Origin: Chamaelirium japonicum
Taxonomy: Eukaryota; Streptophyta; Magnoliopsida; Liliales; Melanthiaceae
Direction of reading: 5' to 3'
Assembly (NCBI GenBank): GCA_947650365.1
Contig: OX393551.1
Location: 92,602,697 to 92,666,696 of the forward strand
DNA length: 64,000 bases
Shown: piece after piece, positions 44,221-57,254 of the stretch
Numbering within the stretch: the first letter of the stretch is position 1
Layout of the letters: each line of letters starts with the position of its first letter
The notes under the pieces: generated by a model
Databases searched by the model: none
What the model saw: only the letters and a program-made list of their open reading frames with translations
Told to the model about the DNA's origin: nothing
Made by a program: the position numbers and the translations under genes

Positions 44221-47200
44221 TAACGGCTGGGCGTGATATGTTCGTGCTGATAACGTGTTGTAAGATAGGAGAAAGAGAGAGCCGTTAAATTTGCCCTACC
44301 CATTATATTATTTATAGGGTAAGCTTACTTAGGGCCTAAACAATCTATGGAAAACCCTATTCCAATGGAGAGATCCGACGGTAGATAATGAACTAGAGTA
44401 GGACTTCTTCTCTTATTATTTATCTCTCGGTTCTCTTCTTTCTTCTTCTTAATCTTCTGTAGAGTTTTGGAATTTAAATTCCGTCTTACTTCACACCTAT
44501 ACCCATGGCCAATGGACTGGAGAACGACTTATTTTCTTTTTTTTCTTTATTTATCTCTCAATTCTCTTCTCTCTTCTTCTCTCTCTTCTGTCTTTGTTTC
44601 TCTCTCTCTTTTATCTTTGTTTCTCTCTTCGTTTTCTTATGACTGGTCGGCTGGGCTCGACATGTTCATGCTGATAACGTGTTGTGAGAAGAAAGAAGAA
44701 GAGAGAAGAGAACGGAGAGATAAAGGAAGAGAGAACAGAGAAGAAGTCCTGCTCCAATCCATTCCCTATGGGTATAGGTGTGAAGTAAGATGGAATCTAA
44801 ATTCCAAAACTCCACTTCTCAATAATATAAACGAAAAGAGAAGAGAGAAGAGAACGACTTGTGACTGGTCGGTTGGGCTCGAAATATTCGTGCTGATAAC
44901 GTGTTCTGAGATGGGAGAAAGAAAGAGTCGTTAAACGTGCCCCACCTTAAAGGGGTCGTATAAAGTGAAGTTTTGGATTTTAGATTCCTTCTTACTTCAC
45001 ACCTATATCTGTGGCCAATGCACTGAAGCAGGTCTTCTTTTCTCTTCTCTCTTCATTTATTTCTCTGTTCTTTTTTCTCTTCTTTTCCCTTTTCTGTGTT
45101 CGTTTCTCTTCTTTTTTTTGTGACTGGTCAGTTGGGATCGACGTGTTTATGCTAAAAACATGTTGTGAAAACAGAGAAGAAGAAAGAAGAGAACGGAGAG
45201 ATAAACGAAAAGAGAAGAAGTCTTGCTCATGTCCATTTACCATGGGTATAGGTATAAACTAAGAAGGAACCAAAATTCCAAAACTCTATTTCTCAATAAT
45301 ATAATTAAATCTCTCCGTTATCTTCTTGATCTCTCATATGGATTAGGGTTTCCTACAGATTGCTTAGGCCCTAAGTAAGCTAACCTTATAAATAAATTAC
45401 GACCCCCTTAGGGTGGGGAAAGTTTAACGGCTCTCTTTTTATCCTATCTCACAACACATTATCAGCACGAACATGTCGAGCCCAGCCGACCAGTCGTAAG
45501 AAAATGGAGAGAGAAACAAAGATAGAAAAGGAGTTTTAAAATTTAGATTTCTTGTAACTTTACACCTATACCTATGGCCAATGGACTTGTGCAGGACTTC
45601 TTCTCTCTTCTCTCTTCATTTATTTCTCTATTCTCTTCTATCTTCTCCCATAGATTAGGGTTTCTCATAGATTGCTTAAAGTAAGCTTACTCTATAAATA
45701 ATATACGACCCCTTTAGGGTGGGGCATGTTTGACGGCTTTCTCTTTCTCCTATCTCAAAACACGTTATCAGCTGGAAAATATCGATCCCATCCGACCAGT
45801 CGTATGAAAATGGAAAGAGAAATGAAGACAGAAGTTAAGTTTTGCAATTTAGATTCCTTCTTACTTCACACCTATACCCGTGGCCAATGGACTGGAGTAG
45901 GACTTCTTCTCTTTTCTATCTTTATTTATCTCTCTATTCTCTTCTCTCTTCTTCTCTCTCTTCTGTGGAGTTTTGGAATTTAGATTCCTTCTTACTTCAT
46001 ACCTATACTTATGGACTATGGACTGGAGCAGGACTTCTTTTCACTTCTCTCTTTGTTTATCTATTCATTCTCTTCACTTTTCTTCTCTCTCTGTTTTCTT
46101 ATTATTGGTCGGTTGGGCTCGATATGTTCGTGCTAATAACGTATTATGTGATAGAAGAAAGGAGCACTGTCAAACGTGCCCTACTTTAAAGGGGTCATAT
46201 ATTATTTATATGGTAAGCTTACTTAGGGCCTAAGCAATCTATAGGAAACCCTAATCCATAGGAGAATAGAGAAAAGAATGGAGAGATTTAATTATATTAT
46301 TGAGAAGTGGTGTTTTGGAATTTAGATTCCTTCTTACATCACACCTATACCTATGGCCAATGGACTGAAGCGGGTCTTCTTGTATCTTCTATCTTTATTT
46401 TTATCTATGTTCTCTTCTCTCTACTTCTCTCTCCTCTGTCTTTGTTTCTTTCTCCATTTTCTTACGACTGGTTGGCTGGGCTTGACTTTTTATACTGATA
46501 ACGTATTATGAGATAGGAGAAAAAGAGAGCCGTCAAATATGCCCCACCCTAAAGGGGTCGTTTATTATTTATAAGGTAAGCTTACTTAGGGCCTAAGCAA
46601 TCTATGGAAATCCAAATCTATGAGAGAAGAGAAAAGAGAACGGGGAGATTTAATTATATTATTGAGAAGTGGAGTTTTGGAACTTAGATTTCTTTTTACT
46701 TTATACATATACCCGTGACGAATGGACTGGAGCAGGACTTCTTCTCTATTCTCTCTTCGTTTATATCTCCTTTCTCTTCTTTCTTCTTTTCTCTTCTCAC
46801 AATACATTATCAGTACAAACATATCGAGCCCAGCCGACCAGTCGCAAGAAAACAGAGAGAGAAACAAAGATAGAAGAGAGAAGAAGAGAGAAGAGAATGG
46901 AGAGATAAATGAAGGGAGAAGAACCCCTGCTCCAGTCTATTGGCCACGGGTATAGGTATGAAGTAAGAAGGAATCTAAATTCTAAAACTCTACTTCTTAA
47001 TATTCTTATGGCCCCTTTATGGTGGGGAACGTTTGACGGGTCTCCCTATGTCCTATCTCACAACATGTTATCAGCACGAACATGTCGAGCCCAGCTGACC
47101 AGTCACTAGAAAATGGAGAGAGAAACAAAGACAGAAATTGAGTTTTTGATTTTAGATTTCTTCTACTTCACACCTATACCCGGGCCAATGGACTGGAGCA

Positions 47201-47620
47201 GGACTTCTTCTCTATTCTCACTTTATTTATCTCTATGTTTTCTTTTCTTTTTTTCTCTCTCTTCTATGGGGATTTGGACTGGAGCAGGACTTCTTCTCTC
47301 TTCTATCTTCATTTATCTCTCTGTTCTCTTCTCTCTTTTGTTTTTGTTTCTCTCTCCATTTTCTTATGACTGGTCGGTTGGGATCGATATGTTCGTGCTG
47401 ATAACGTGTTGTGAGATGGGAGAGAGCGAGAGCCATCAAATATGCCCCACCCTAAAGGGGTCGTATAAATATTGAGTAGTGGAGTTTTGAAATTTTATTT
47501 CCTTCTTACTTCACAGCTATACTCTTTTTGTTTTCTTGTGATCGGTCGATTGGGCTTGACATGTTCGTGCTGATAACGTGTTATGAGAAGAGAGAAGAGA
47601 GAAGAGAAGGGAGAGATAAA
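44220..47620. repeat. direct duplication block D2
   Basis: Begins at ATTATTTAACGGCTGGGCG (44215) and matches D3 at an offset of about 3.7 kb. Examples: the TCCATTTACCATGGGTAT variant at 45232 and 48957, the CTCATATGGATTAGGG / CTTATATGGATTAGGG variant at 45335 and 49068, GTGACGAATGGACT at 46715 and 50467, and GGATTTGGACTGG / AATTTTGGACTGG at 47268 and 50943. No genes. Confidence 0.8.
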
Positions 47621-50600
47621 TTAATTATTTAACGGCTGGGCTAGATATGTTTATACTGATAATGTGTTGTAAGATGGGAGAAAGGGAGAGCCGTCAAATA
47701 TGCCCTACCCTTTATATTATTTATAGGCTAAGCTTACTTAGGGCCTAAACAATCTATAGGAAACCCAATTCCAAGGGAGAGACCGACGGTTGATAATGAA
47801 CTAGAGTATGACTTCTTCTCTCTTTATTTATCTCATTGTTTTCTTCTCTCTTCTTCATAATCTTCTGTGGAGTTTTGTAATTTAGATTCCTTCCTACTTC
47901 ACACCTATACCCGTGGCCAATAGACTGGAGCAGGACTTCTTCTCTCTTCTCTCTTCGTTTATCTCTCCGTTTTTTTTCCTCTTCTTCTCTCACTTTTGTC
48001 TTCATTTCTCTCTTACTTCTATCTTCATTTTCTCTTTGTTTTTTTGTGACTGGTCGGCTAGGCTCGATATATTCGTGCTGATAACATGTTGTGAGAAGAG
48101 AGAAGAAGAGAGAAGAGAACAGAGAAATAAACAAAGAGAGAAGAGAGAAGAAGTCCTGCTCCAATCCATTTGCCATGGGTATAGGTGTTAAGTAAGAAGG
48201 AATCTAAATTCCAAAACTCTACATCTTAATAATATAATTATAATCTCTCCATGCTCTTCTCTCTTCTTCCATGTATTAAGGTTTTCTATAGATTGCTTAG
48301 GCCCTAAGTAAGCTTACACCATAAATAATATACGACCCCTTTTGTATGGGGCACGTTTGACGGCTCTCTCTTTCTCCCATCTTATAACACGTTATCAGAT
48401 TCTTTCTTACTTCAAACCTATACCGTGGCCAATGGAATAGAGCTGGACTTTTTCTCTCTTCTCTCTTTGTTTATCTCTCTGGTCTCTTCTCTCTTTTTCT
48501 ATCTCTTCTGTCTTTGTTTATCTCTCCATTTTCTTATGGCTGGTCGGTTGAGCTCGAAATGTTCGTGCTGGTAACGTGTTGTGAGATAAGACAAAGAGAG
48601 AGCCGTCAAATGTGCCCTAGCTTAAAGGGGTCGTATAAATATTAAGAAGTGGAGTTTTGGATTTTAGATTCATTCTTACATCACACCTATACCCGTGGCC
48701 AATGCACTGGCTATACCCATAGCCAATGCACTGGAGCAAGTCTTTTCTCTCTTCTTTTTTCATTTATCTCTCTGTTCTCTCCATTCTTTTCTCTCTTCTT
48801 CTCTCTCTTCTGTCTACGTTTATTTCTTTGTTTTTTTACGACTGGTTGGTTATGGTCGATATGTTCATACTGATAATGTGTTGTGAGGAAAGAGAAGAAG
48901 AGAGAAGAAAAAAGAGAGATAAACGAAGAGATAAGAGAGAAGAAGTCATGCTTATGTCCATTTACCATGGGTATCGGTACGAAGTAAGAAGGAGCCTAAA
49001 TTCTAAAATTTCATTTCTCAATAATATAATTAAATCTCTCTGTTCTTTTCTTTATCTCTTATATGGATTAGGGTTTTCTATAGATTGCTTAGGCCCTAAG
49101 TAATCTTACCTTATAAATAATATACGACCCCCTTAGGATGGGGAACGTTTGACGGCTCTCTCTTTCTCCCATCTTACAAGATATTATCAGCACGAACATA
49201 TCAAGCCCAGTCGACCAGTCACAAAAAAAAGAGAGAAAATGAAGACATAAGTGGAGTTATGGAATTTAGATTCCTTCTAACTTTACACCTATACCCGTGG
49301 CCAATGGACTAGAGTAGGACTTCTTCTCTCTTCTGTCTTCTTTTATTTCTCCGTTCTCTTCTATCTTCTCCCATGGATTTGGGTTTCTCATAGATTACTT
49401 AGGCCCTAAGTAAGCTTACCCTATAAATTATATATGACCCCTTTAGGGTAGGGCACATTTGACGCTTTCTCTTTCTCCCATCTCATAACACGTTATCAGC
49501 ACGAACATGTCGAGCCCATCCGACCAGTCATAAGAAAATAGAGAGAGAAACGAAGACAGAAGTGGAGTTTTGAAATTTAGATTCATTCTTACTTCACACC
49601 TATACCCGTGACCAATGGACTGAAGTAGGACTTCTTCTCTTTTCTCTCTTTATTTATGTCTCTATTCTCTTCTCTCTTCTTCTCTCTCTTCTGTGGAGTT
49701 TTGGAATTAATATTCCTTCTTACTTCACACCTATACTTGTGGCCAATGGTCTGGATCAGGACTTCTTCTCTCTTCTCTCTGTGTTTATCTCTTCATTCTC
49801 TTCTCTTTTATTCTCTCTCTCTTGTTTTTATTTCTCTCTTTGTTTTCTTATAATAGGTTGGTTGGGCTCGACATGTTCGTGCTGATAACGTATTATAAGA
49901 TAGGAGAAAGTGAGCACCGTCAAATATGCCCCACCCTAAAGGGGTTGTATATTATTTATAAGGTACGCTTGCTTAGGGACTAAGCAATCTATAGGAAACC
50001 CTAATCCATGGGAAAGAGTGAAGAAAATAGAAAGATTTAATTATATTATTGAGAAGTGGAGTATTGAAATTTTGATTCCTTCTTCTTTCACACCTATACC
50101 CGTGGTCAATAAACTCGAGCAGTACTTCTTCACTCTTCTATCTTCGTTTATATCTCCATTCTCTTCTCTCTTCTTCTTTCTCCCTTGTCTTCATTTCTCT
50201 CTCTATTTTCTTACGACTGGTCAGCTTGGCTCAACATATTCGTGCTGATAACGTATTATAAGATAGGAGAAAGGGCGAGCCGTCAAATATGCCCCACCCG
50301 AAAGGGGTCGTATATTATTTATAGGGTAAGCTTACTTAGGGCCTAAGCAATCTATGGGAAATCCTAATCCAAGGGAGAAGAGAGAAGAGAACATGGAGAT
50401 TTAATTATAATATTGAGAAATGGAGTTTTGGAATTTAGATTCCTTCTTACTTCAAACCTATACCCGTGACGAATGGACTAGAGCATGACTTCTTCTCTAT
50501 TCTCTCTTCGTTTATCTCTCCGTTATCTTCTTTCTTCTTCTCTCTTCTCACGACACGTTATCAGCACGAACATGTCGAGCCCCGCCGACCAGTCGTAAGA

Positions 50601-51370
50601 AAACAGTGAAAGAAACAAAGACATAAGAGAGAAGAAGAGGGAGAAGAAAAGAGAAGAGAATAGAGAGATAAATGAAGAGAGAAGAGAGAAGAGAGAAGAA
50701 GTCTTGCACGTTTGACGGGTCTCTCTTTGTCCTATCTCACAACACATTATCCGCACGAACATGTCGAGCCCATACGACCAGTCCCAAGAAAACAGAGAGA
50801 GAAACGACGACAGAAATAGAGTTTTTGAATTTAGATTTCTTCTTACTTCACACCTATACCCATGGCCAATGGATTGGAGCAGGACTTCTTCTCTCTTCAT
50901 TTATCTCTCGGTTCTCTTCTCCTTTTTTTTCTCTCTTCTATGCAATTTTGGACTGGAGCAGGAATTATTCTCCCTTCTATCTTTGTTTATTTCTTCATTC
51001 CCTTCTCTCTTCTTCTCTCTTCTGTCTTTGTTTCTCTCTTCATTTTCTTGTGACTGGTCGGTTGGGTTTGATATGTTCGTACTGATAACGTGTTGTGAGC
51101 TGGGAGAGAGAAAGAGCTGTCAAATATGCCCTACCCTAAAAGGGTCGTATAAATATTGAGAAGTGGAGTTTTGGAATTAAGATTCCTTCTTACTTCACAA
51201 CTATACCCATGGCCAATGGACTGAATAGGACTTCTTCTCTCTTCTCTCTTCGTTTAACTCTTCTTTCTCTTTTCTCTTGTTCACTCTCTTCTGTCTTTGT
51301 TTCTGTCTCTGTTTTCTTGTGACTGGTCAGCTGGGCTCGATATGTTCGTATTGATATCGTGTTATAAGAA
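47620..51370. repeat. direct duplication block D3
   Basis: Head-to-tail copy of D2, starting at ATTATTTAACGGCTGGGCT (47625). Module order and orientation agree throughout, with small deletions (for example at 50700, where part of a T/L unit present near 46900-47000 is missing). No genes. Confidence 0.8.
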
Positions 51371-53010
51371 GAGAGAAGAGAATAAAGAGATAAGCAAAGA
51401 AAGAGAGAGAAGAAGTCCTGCTCTATGTTATTTAACTAATATATGATTGTAAAAAAAACAGGGAGAGAAACGAAGATAGAAGAAAGAGAAGAAGAGAGAA
51501 GATAACGGAGAGATAAACGAAAAGAAAAGAGCGAAGAAGTCCTGCTCCAGTCCATTGGCCATGGGTATAGGTGTAAAGTAAGAAGGAATCTAAATTCTAA
51601 ATCTTTACTTCTCAATATTTATGCGACCTCTTCAGGGTGGGGCATGTTTGACGGCTCTCTTATTCTCCCATCTCATAATACTTATTATATAAATAATATA
51701 CGACACCTTTAGAGTGGGGCATATTAGACGACTCTTTTTTTCTCCTGTCTCACAATATGCTATCAGCATGAATATGTCGAGCCCAATCGACCAGTCATAA
51801 GAAAACGAAAATAGAAACAAAGACAGAAGAAAGACGAAGAGAGAAGAGAATAGAGAGATAAACAAAGAGAGAAGAGAGATGAAGTCCTACTCCAGTCTAT
51901 TGACCACGAGTATAGGTATGAAGTAAGAAGAAATCTAAATTCCAAAACTCCACTTCTGTCTTCGTTTTTCTTTCTATTTTCTTACGACTGGTTGGTTGGG
52001 CTCAATATGTTCATGCTGATAACGTGTTGTGAGATGGGAGAAAGAGAGAGCCGTCAAACGAGCCCCACCCTAAAGGGGTCGTATAAATATTGAGAAGTAT
52101 AGTTTTGGAATTTAGATTTCTTCTTATTTCACATCTATACCCGTGGCCAATGGAATGGTCTTCTCTTTTCTCTCTTCATTTATCTCTTTGTTCTCTTCTA
52201 TCTTCTTCCGTCTTCTTTCTTCGTTTATCTCTCCGTTCTCTTCTCTCTTCTTCTCTCTCTTTTATCTTCGTTTCTCTCTCCGTTTTCCTGTAACTGGTCA
52301 GGTTGGCCCGATATGTTAATGTTGATAACGTATTTTGAAATAGGAGAAAGAGAGAGCCATCAAATGTGCCCCACCCTAAAGAGGTTGTATATTATTTATA
52401 GCGTAAGCTAACTTAGGGCCTAAGCAATCTATGAGAAAAAGAAACGAAGACAAAAGAGAGAAGAAAATATAGAGAGAAACAAAGATAGAAGAGAAAGAAG
52501 AAGAGAGAAGAAAACGAAGAGATAAACGAAGAGAGAAGAGAGAAGAAGTCTTGCTCTAGTCCATTCGCCACGGGTATAGGTGTGAAGTAAGAAAGAATCT
52601 AAATTCCAAAACTCCACTTCTCAATAGTATCATCTCAATATTATTATGATTATCATAGTAATATTACTATAATTATTTATTTAATTATTAAATAATTTAA
52701 TAATTAGATAAATTAATAATTAAGTTTTTAGTAAAATAATTAATTAATTTAATTATTTAATTATCAAGTGATTTAATTATTTTTTTAATATTAATAATAT
52801 AAAGTAAACTAATTAAATAAATATTGAGAGAGAAAAGAGAAGAAGTCCTGCTCTAGTCTATTTGCCACGGGTATATGTATGAAGTAAGTAGGAATCTAAA
52901 TTCCAAAACTCCATAAAAAATAGAGAAGAAGAAAGAAGACAACAGAGGGATAAATGAAGAAAGAAAAAGTCATGCTCTAGTCCATTGGCCACGGGTATAG
53001 GTATGAAAGA
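51370..53010. repeat. direct duplication block E2
   Basis: Copy of E1 (see GTTATTTAACTAATATATG at 51427 and the AT-rich block 52618-52830). The correspondence ends near 53010 within a T module, where an L fragment (GAGAGCCGTCAAACGTGC) is joined directly. Confidence 0.7.
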
Positions 53011-55265
53011 GAGAGCCGTCAAACGTGCGCTACCATAAAGGGGTCATATAAATGCTGTGGAGTAGAGTTTTGGAATTTAGATTCCTTCTTACTTCTCTCT
53101 TCTCTCTTTTTCTCTCTTCTCATAATATATTATCAGCACGAACATGTCGAGCCCAACCGACCAGTCTCAAGAAAATAGAGAGAGAAACGAAGATAGAAGA
53201 GAGAGAAGAAAAGAGAAGAGAACGGAGAGATAATCGAAGATAGAAAATTGAAGAAGTCATGTTCCAGTTCATTCTCTATGGGTTTAGGTGTGAAGTAAGA
53301 AAGAATATAAATTCCAAAACTCTACTTCTATCTTCGTTTCTTTCCCTGTTTTCTTTTGACTGTTCGACTCGACTCAATATGTTCGTGCTGATAACGTATT
53401 GTGAGATGGGAGAAAGTGAAAGCTGTCAAACGTGCCCCACTCTAAAGGAGTCATATATTATTTATAAGGTAAGGTTACTTAGGGCCTAAGCAATCTATAG
53501 GAAATTCTAATTCATGAGAGAGATCCGACGGTGGACAGCCATCTTTCTTACTTCATACCTATACCCGTGGCGAATGGACTAGTGCAAGACTTCTTCTCTC
53601 TTCTATCTTTGTTTATCTCTCTGTTCTCTTCTATCTTCTTCTCTCTTTTCTGTCTTTGTTTATCTCTCTGTTCTTTTCTCTCTTCTTCTCTCTCTTCTGT
53701 CTTTGTTTCTCTCTCTGTTTTCTTGTGACTGGTCGGTTGGGCTCGATATATTAATGCTAATAACGTATTGTGAGGTGGGAGAAAGCGAGAAGAGAACAGA
53801 GATATAAATGTAGAGAGAATTGTTAAATGTTAAATTATCTTATAATACGTCATCAGCACGAACATGTCGAAGAGAGAAGAGAGAAGAAAGAAGAAGTCCT
53901 GCAATCAATTAATCAGAATTTAAATCTCTCTTATAAATAATGTTCATACCCAATCCATATTTAAATCTCTCCTACCTGTAATCAATTAAATATAGGTCTT
54001 TTTTCTTCCACTTCTGTTCATTCACCTTAACTTTATAATTAGTTAAATAATCATATATAATAATAATACTACTATAATTTTTTTAATTAAATTAATTATT
54101 ATATTAAAACAAAGAGAGAAGAGAATTTAATATAATAATCATAATAACATTGAGATGATACTATTGAGAAGTAGAGTTTTGGAATTTAGATTCCTTATTA
54201 CTTTACACCTATACCCGTGGCCAATAGACTGGAGCAGAACTTCTTTCTTCTCTCTTCGTTTATCTCTCCATTCTATTCTCTCTTCTTCTATCTCTTCTGT
54301 CTTCGTTTCTCTCTCCGTTTTCTTGTGACTGGTCGGCTGGGCTCGACAAGTTCGTGTTGATAACGCATTATGAGATGGGAGATTAATTATTTATTTTAGT
54401 TATTTTATTTATTTTATGTAATATTTTCTAAATAAAATTATATAATTAATTCTCTCAATTAGTAAGCTTACCCTATAAATAGACTGGAGCAGGACTTCTT
54501 TTCTCTTCTCTTTTCATTTAAAATTTAATTAAAAAAGTATCATCTCAATGTTATTATGATTATCATAGTAATATTACTATAAATTTTTTAATTAAATTAT
54601 TTATTTATTTATTTATTAAATAATTTAAATATTTAAATAATTTAATTATTAAGTTTTTAGTAAAATAAATAATTTATTCAATATTAAATAGATGATTAAT
54701 TTAAATCATATACGAAGAAATATTATAGAAACCCTATTTATTAAATTATCATCGTTTATTTTTTTAAATTATAGTAACATTACTATGATAATCATTATTT
54801 CTTTAATTACTTATTTATTTAAATATTTATTCAATTTATTAACAAATTAGTTATTAAATAAATAAATAATCTATTTAATATATTTCTTCACTATATAAAT
54901 TTTTAAATATTTAAATAATTAACTTATTATTTAATTAATTAAAAATAAATAATAATTAATAAAATGAATTAATAAATTAATTATATAATTAAATCATTAT
55001 TTCTTTATTTAATAATTTAAATAATTAAATAGTTACCTAATTGAATTATTTAATAATATAATCATAATAAATAAATAATATAATAAATTTAATTTAATAA
55101 CTAGGTAATTCAATAATTAAATTAATAAATTAGTTTACTAAAACCTTTATTATTTAAAAATATTAAATTAATTTAAATATTTAAAAATAAAATAAATAAT
55201 TAATTTAATTAAAAAATTATAGTAACATTACTATGATAATCATAATAGCGTAGAGATGACTGGTC
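53011..55265. repeat. L/T mosaic with several AT-rich blocks
   Basis: L and T units to 53900, then AT-rich blocks at 53900-54165, 54390-54480 and 54520-55250. The border word TATGATAATCATAATA or its inverse occurs at about 54130, 54555, 54785 and 55235, so two blocks face each other head to head. No genes. Confidence 0.65.
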
Positions 55266-55520
55266 AGCCTTAATTATTTATAGGGTAAGCTTACTTAGGA
55301 CCTAAGCAATCTATGGGAAACCATAATCAATGAGAGAGATTCGACGGTGGATAGCGATCCGATAATTAGAGAGAGAAGAGAGAAAAGAGAAGACGTCCTG
55401 CTCTAGTCCATTCACCACGGGTATAGGTGTGAAGTAAGAAAGATGGCTGTCCATCGTCGGATCTCTCCTATGGATTAGGGTTTCCCATAGATTGTTTAGG
55501 CCCTAAGTAAGCTTACCCTA
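55266..55520. repeat. short L-border palindrome
   Basis: 55275-55360 (GGGTAAGCTTACTTAGGACC, CTAAGCAATCTATGGG, GATTCGACGGTGGATAG) is the reverse complement of 55445-55515 (GGCTGTCCATCGTCGGATC, ATAGATTGTTTAGGCCC, TAAGCTTACCC). A truncated T module lies between them. This is a compact version of the arrangement around 15.4-18.0 kb. Confidence 0.65.
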
Positions 55521-57055
55521 TAAATAATATATTATCGTTTTAGAGTGGGGCACGTTTGACGGCTCTCTCTTTCTCCCACATCATAACACGTTATCAGCAT
55601 GAACATGTCGAGCCCAACCGACCAGTCACAAGAAAACAGAGAGAGAAACGAAGACAGAAGAGCGAGAAGAAGAGATAAGAGAATGAAGAGATAAATGAAG
55701 AGAGAAGAGAGAAGAAGTCCTGCTTCAGTTCATTAGCTACGGGTATCGGTGTGAAGTATGAAGGAGTCTAAATTTTAAAACTCCTCAGAAGAGAGAGAAG
55801 AAGAGAGAAAAGAACGGAGAGATAAATAGAGAGAGGAGAAAGAAGAAGTCCTGCTCCAATCTATTGGCCACAGGTATAGGTATGAAGTAAGAAAGGAATC
55901 TATTTAGGATAGGGCATATTTGATGGCTCTCTCTTTCTCCCATCTCACAACACGTTATCAGCACGAATATGTCGAGCCTAGCTGACTATTTACTAGAAAA
56001 CGAATAGAGAAACAAAGAGAGATGAGAGAAGAAGTCATGCTCCAGTCCATTAGCCACGGGTATAGGTGTGAAGTAGTGTGAAGTAAGTAGTCTAAATTCC
56101 AAAACTAAACTTCTCAATAAATAATATAGGACCCCTTTAGGGTGGGGCACCTTTGATGGCTCTCTATTTTTTAAGCATAAACTTGAAATAATCAATGTTT
56201 GTATAAATTTTCTTTAGGGTGGGGTACTGTTATTTATCTCTACGTTCTCTCACTCTATTTAAATAATTAACTAATTATTTAATTATTTAAAAATGAGATA
56301 ATAATTAAAGAAATAATTAATAAATTAAATTAATAAAGTAATTATATAATTAAATCATTATTTATTTATTTAATAATTTAAATAATTAAATAGTTACCTA
56401 ATTTAATATTTTAATAATAAAATAATAATAAATAAATTTAATAATAAATTTAATTAAATAATTATATAATTAAATAATTAAATAAATTTAATTATTTATC
56501 ACTTTTGCTTTTTTTCTTCGTTTATCTCTCTGTTCTCTTCTCTCTTCTTTTTCTTTCTTATGTCTTCGTTTCTTTCTCTATTTTCTTGTGACTGGTCAGC
56601 AGGGCTCGATATGTTCATGCTGATAACGTGTTGTGAGATTAAATAAGTATAATAAATAAAGAGATGGTAAAGATCTGATGGGTCGTATAAATATTAAGAA
56701 GTGAAGTTTTGGAATTTAGTTTCCTTCTTACTTTATAACTATACCCCGTGGCGAATAGACTAGAGTAGGAGTTCTTTTTTCTTCTTTCTTCCTTTATCTC
56801 TCTGTTCTCTTCTCTCTTCTTTGAAGAATATACGACCCCTTTTGGGTAGGGCACGTTTGACGACTCTTTTCTCCCATCTTAAAACACGTTATTAGTATGA
56901 ACATGTCGAAGAGAAAAGAAGTTCTGTAATAAATTAAATATTTATTTAATTAGATTCTATGGGGCTTGATATATTTGTGCTAATAACATGTTGTGAGATG
57001 GAAGAAAGGAAGAGCCGTAAAATGTGCCCCACTCTTAAAGGTTCGTATATTATTT
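55521..57055. repeat. L/T mosaic with an AT-rich block (56260-56505)
   Basis: L units start near 55500, 55900, 56120 and 56830, T units lie between, and AT-rich DNA covers 56260-56505. The final L (reverse) unit is cut by the LINE-type insertion. No genes. Confidence 0.7.
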
Positions 57056-57068
57056 ATAGGGTAAGCTT
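57056..57068. repeat. LINE target-site duplication, left copy
   Basis: ATAGGGTAAGCTT, identical to 60295-60307. The next bases are the poly(T) of the inserted element, so the final TT may be shared with the tail. Confidence 0.9.
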
Positions 57069-57254
57069 TTTTTTTTTTTTGAGAACCCCTCCTCTTTGGA
57101 GGGAGGGTTTGGCGGACCCCAACCAGAAGTCATTACGAACTAAGATAGGATGCCGCAACAAAAGGCATCAACACCCAAGCATACCCCCTTCCAACACGGG
57201 CTAACAAAATTGCCCTACACAACAAGCAAGAGAAAAAACAACAAACCGAAAGTC

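Noticed and set aside
9893-57055. TTATCAGCACGA words as tRNA genes or rRNA fragments
   Set aside because: No cloverleaf arms, A/B boxes or acceptor pairing could be drawn; the word is only primer-site-like.
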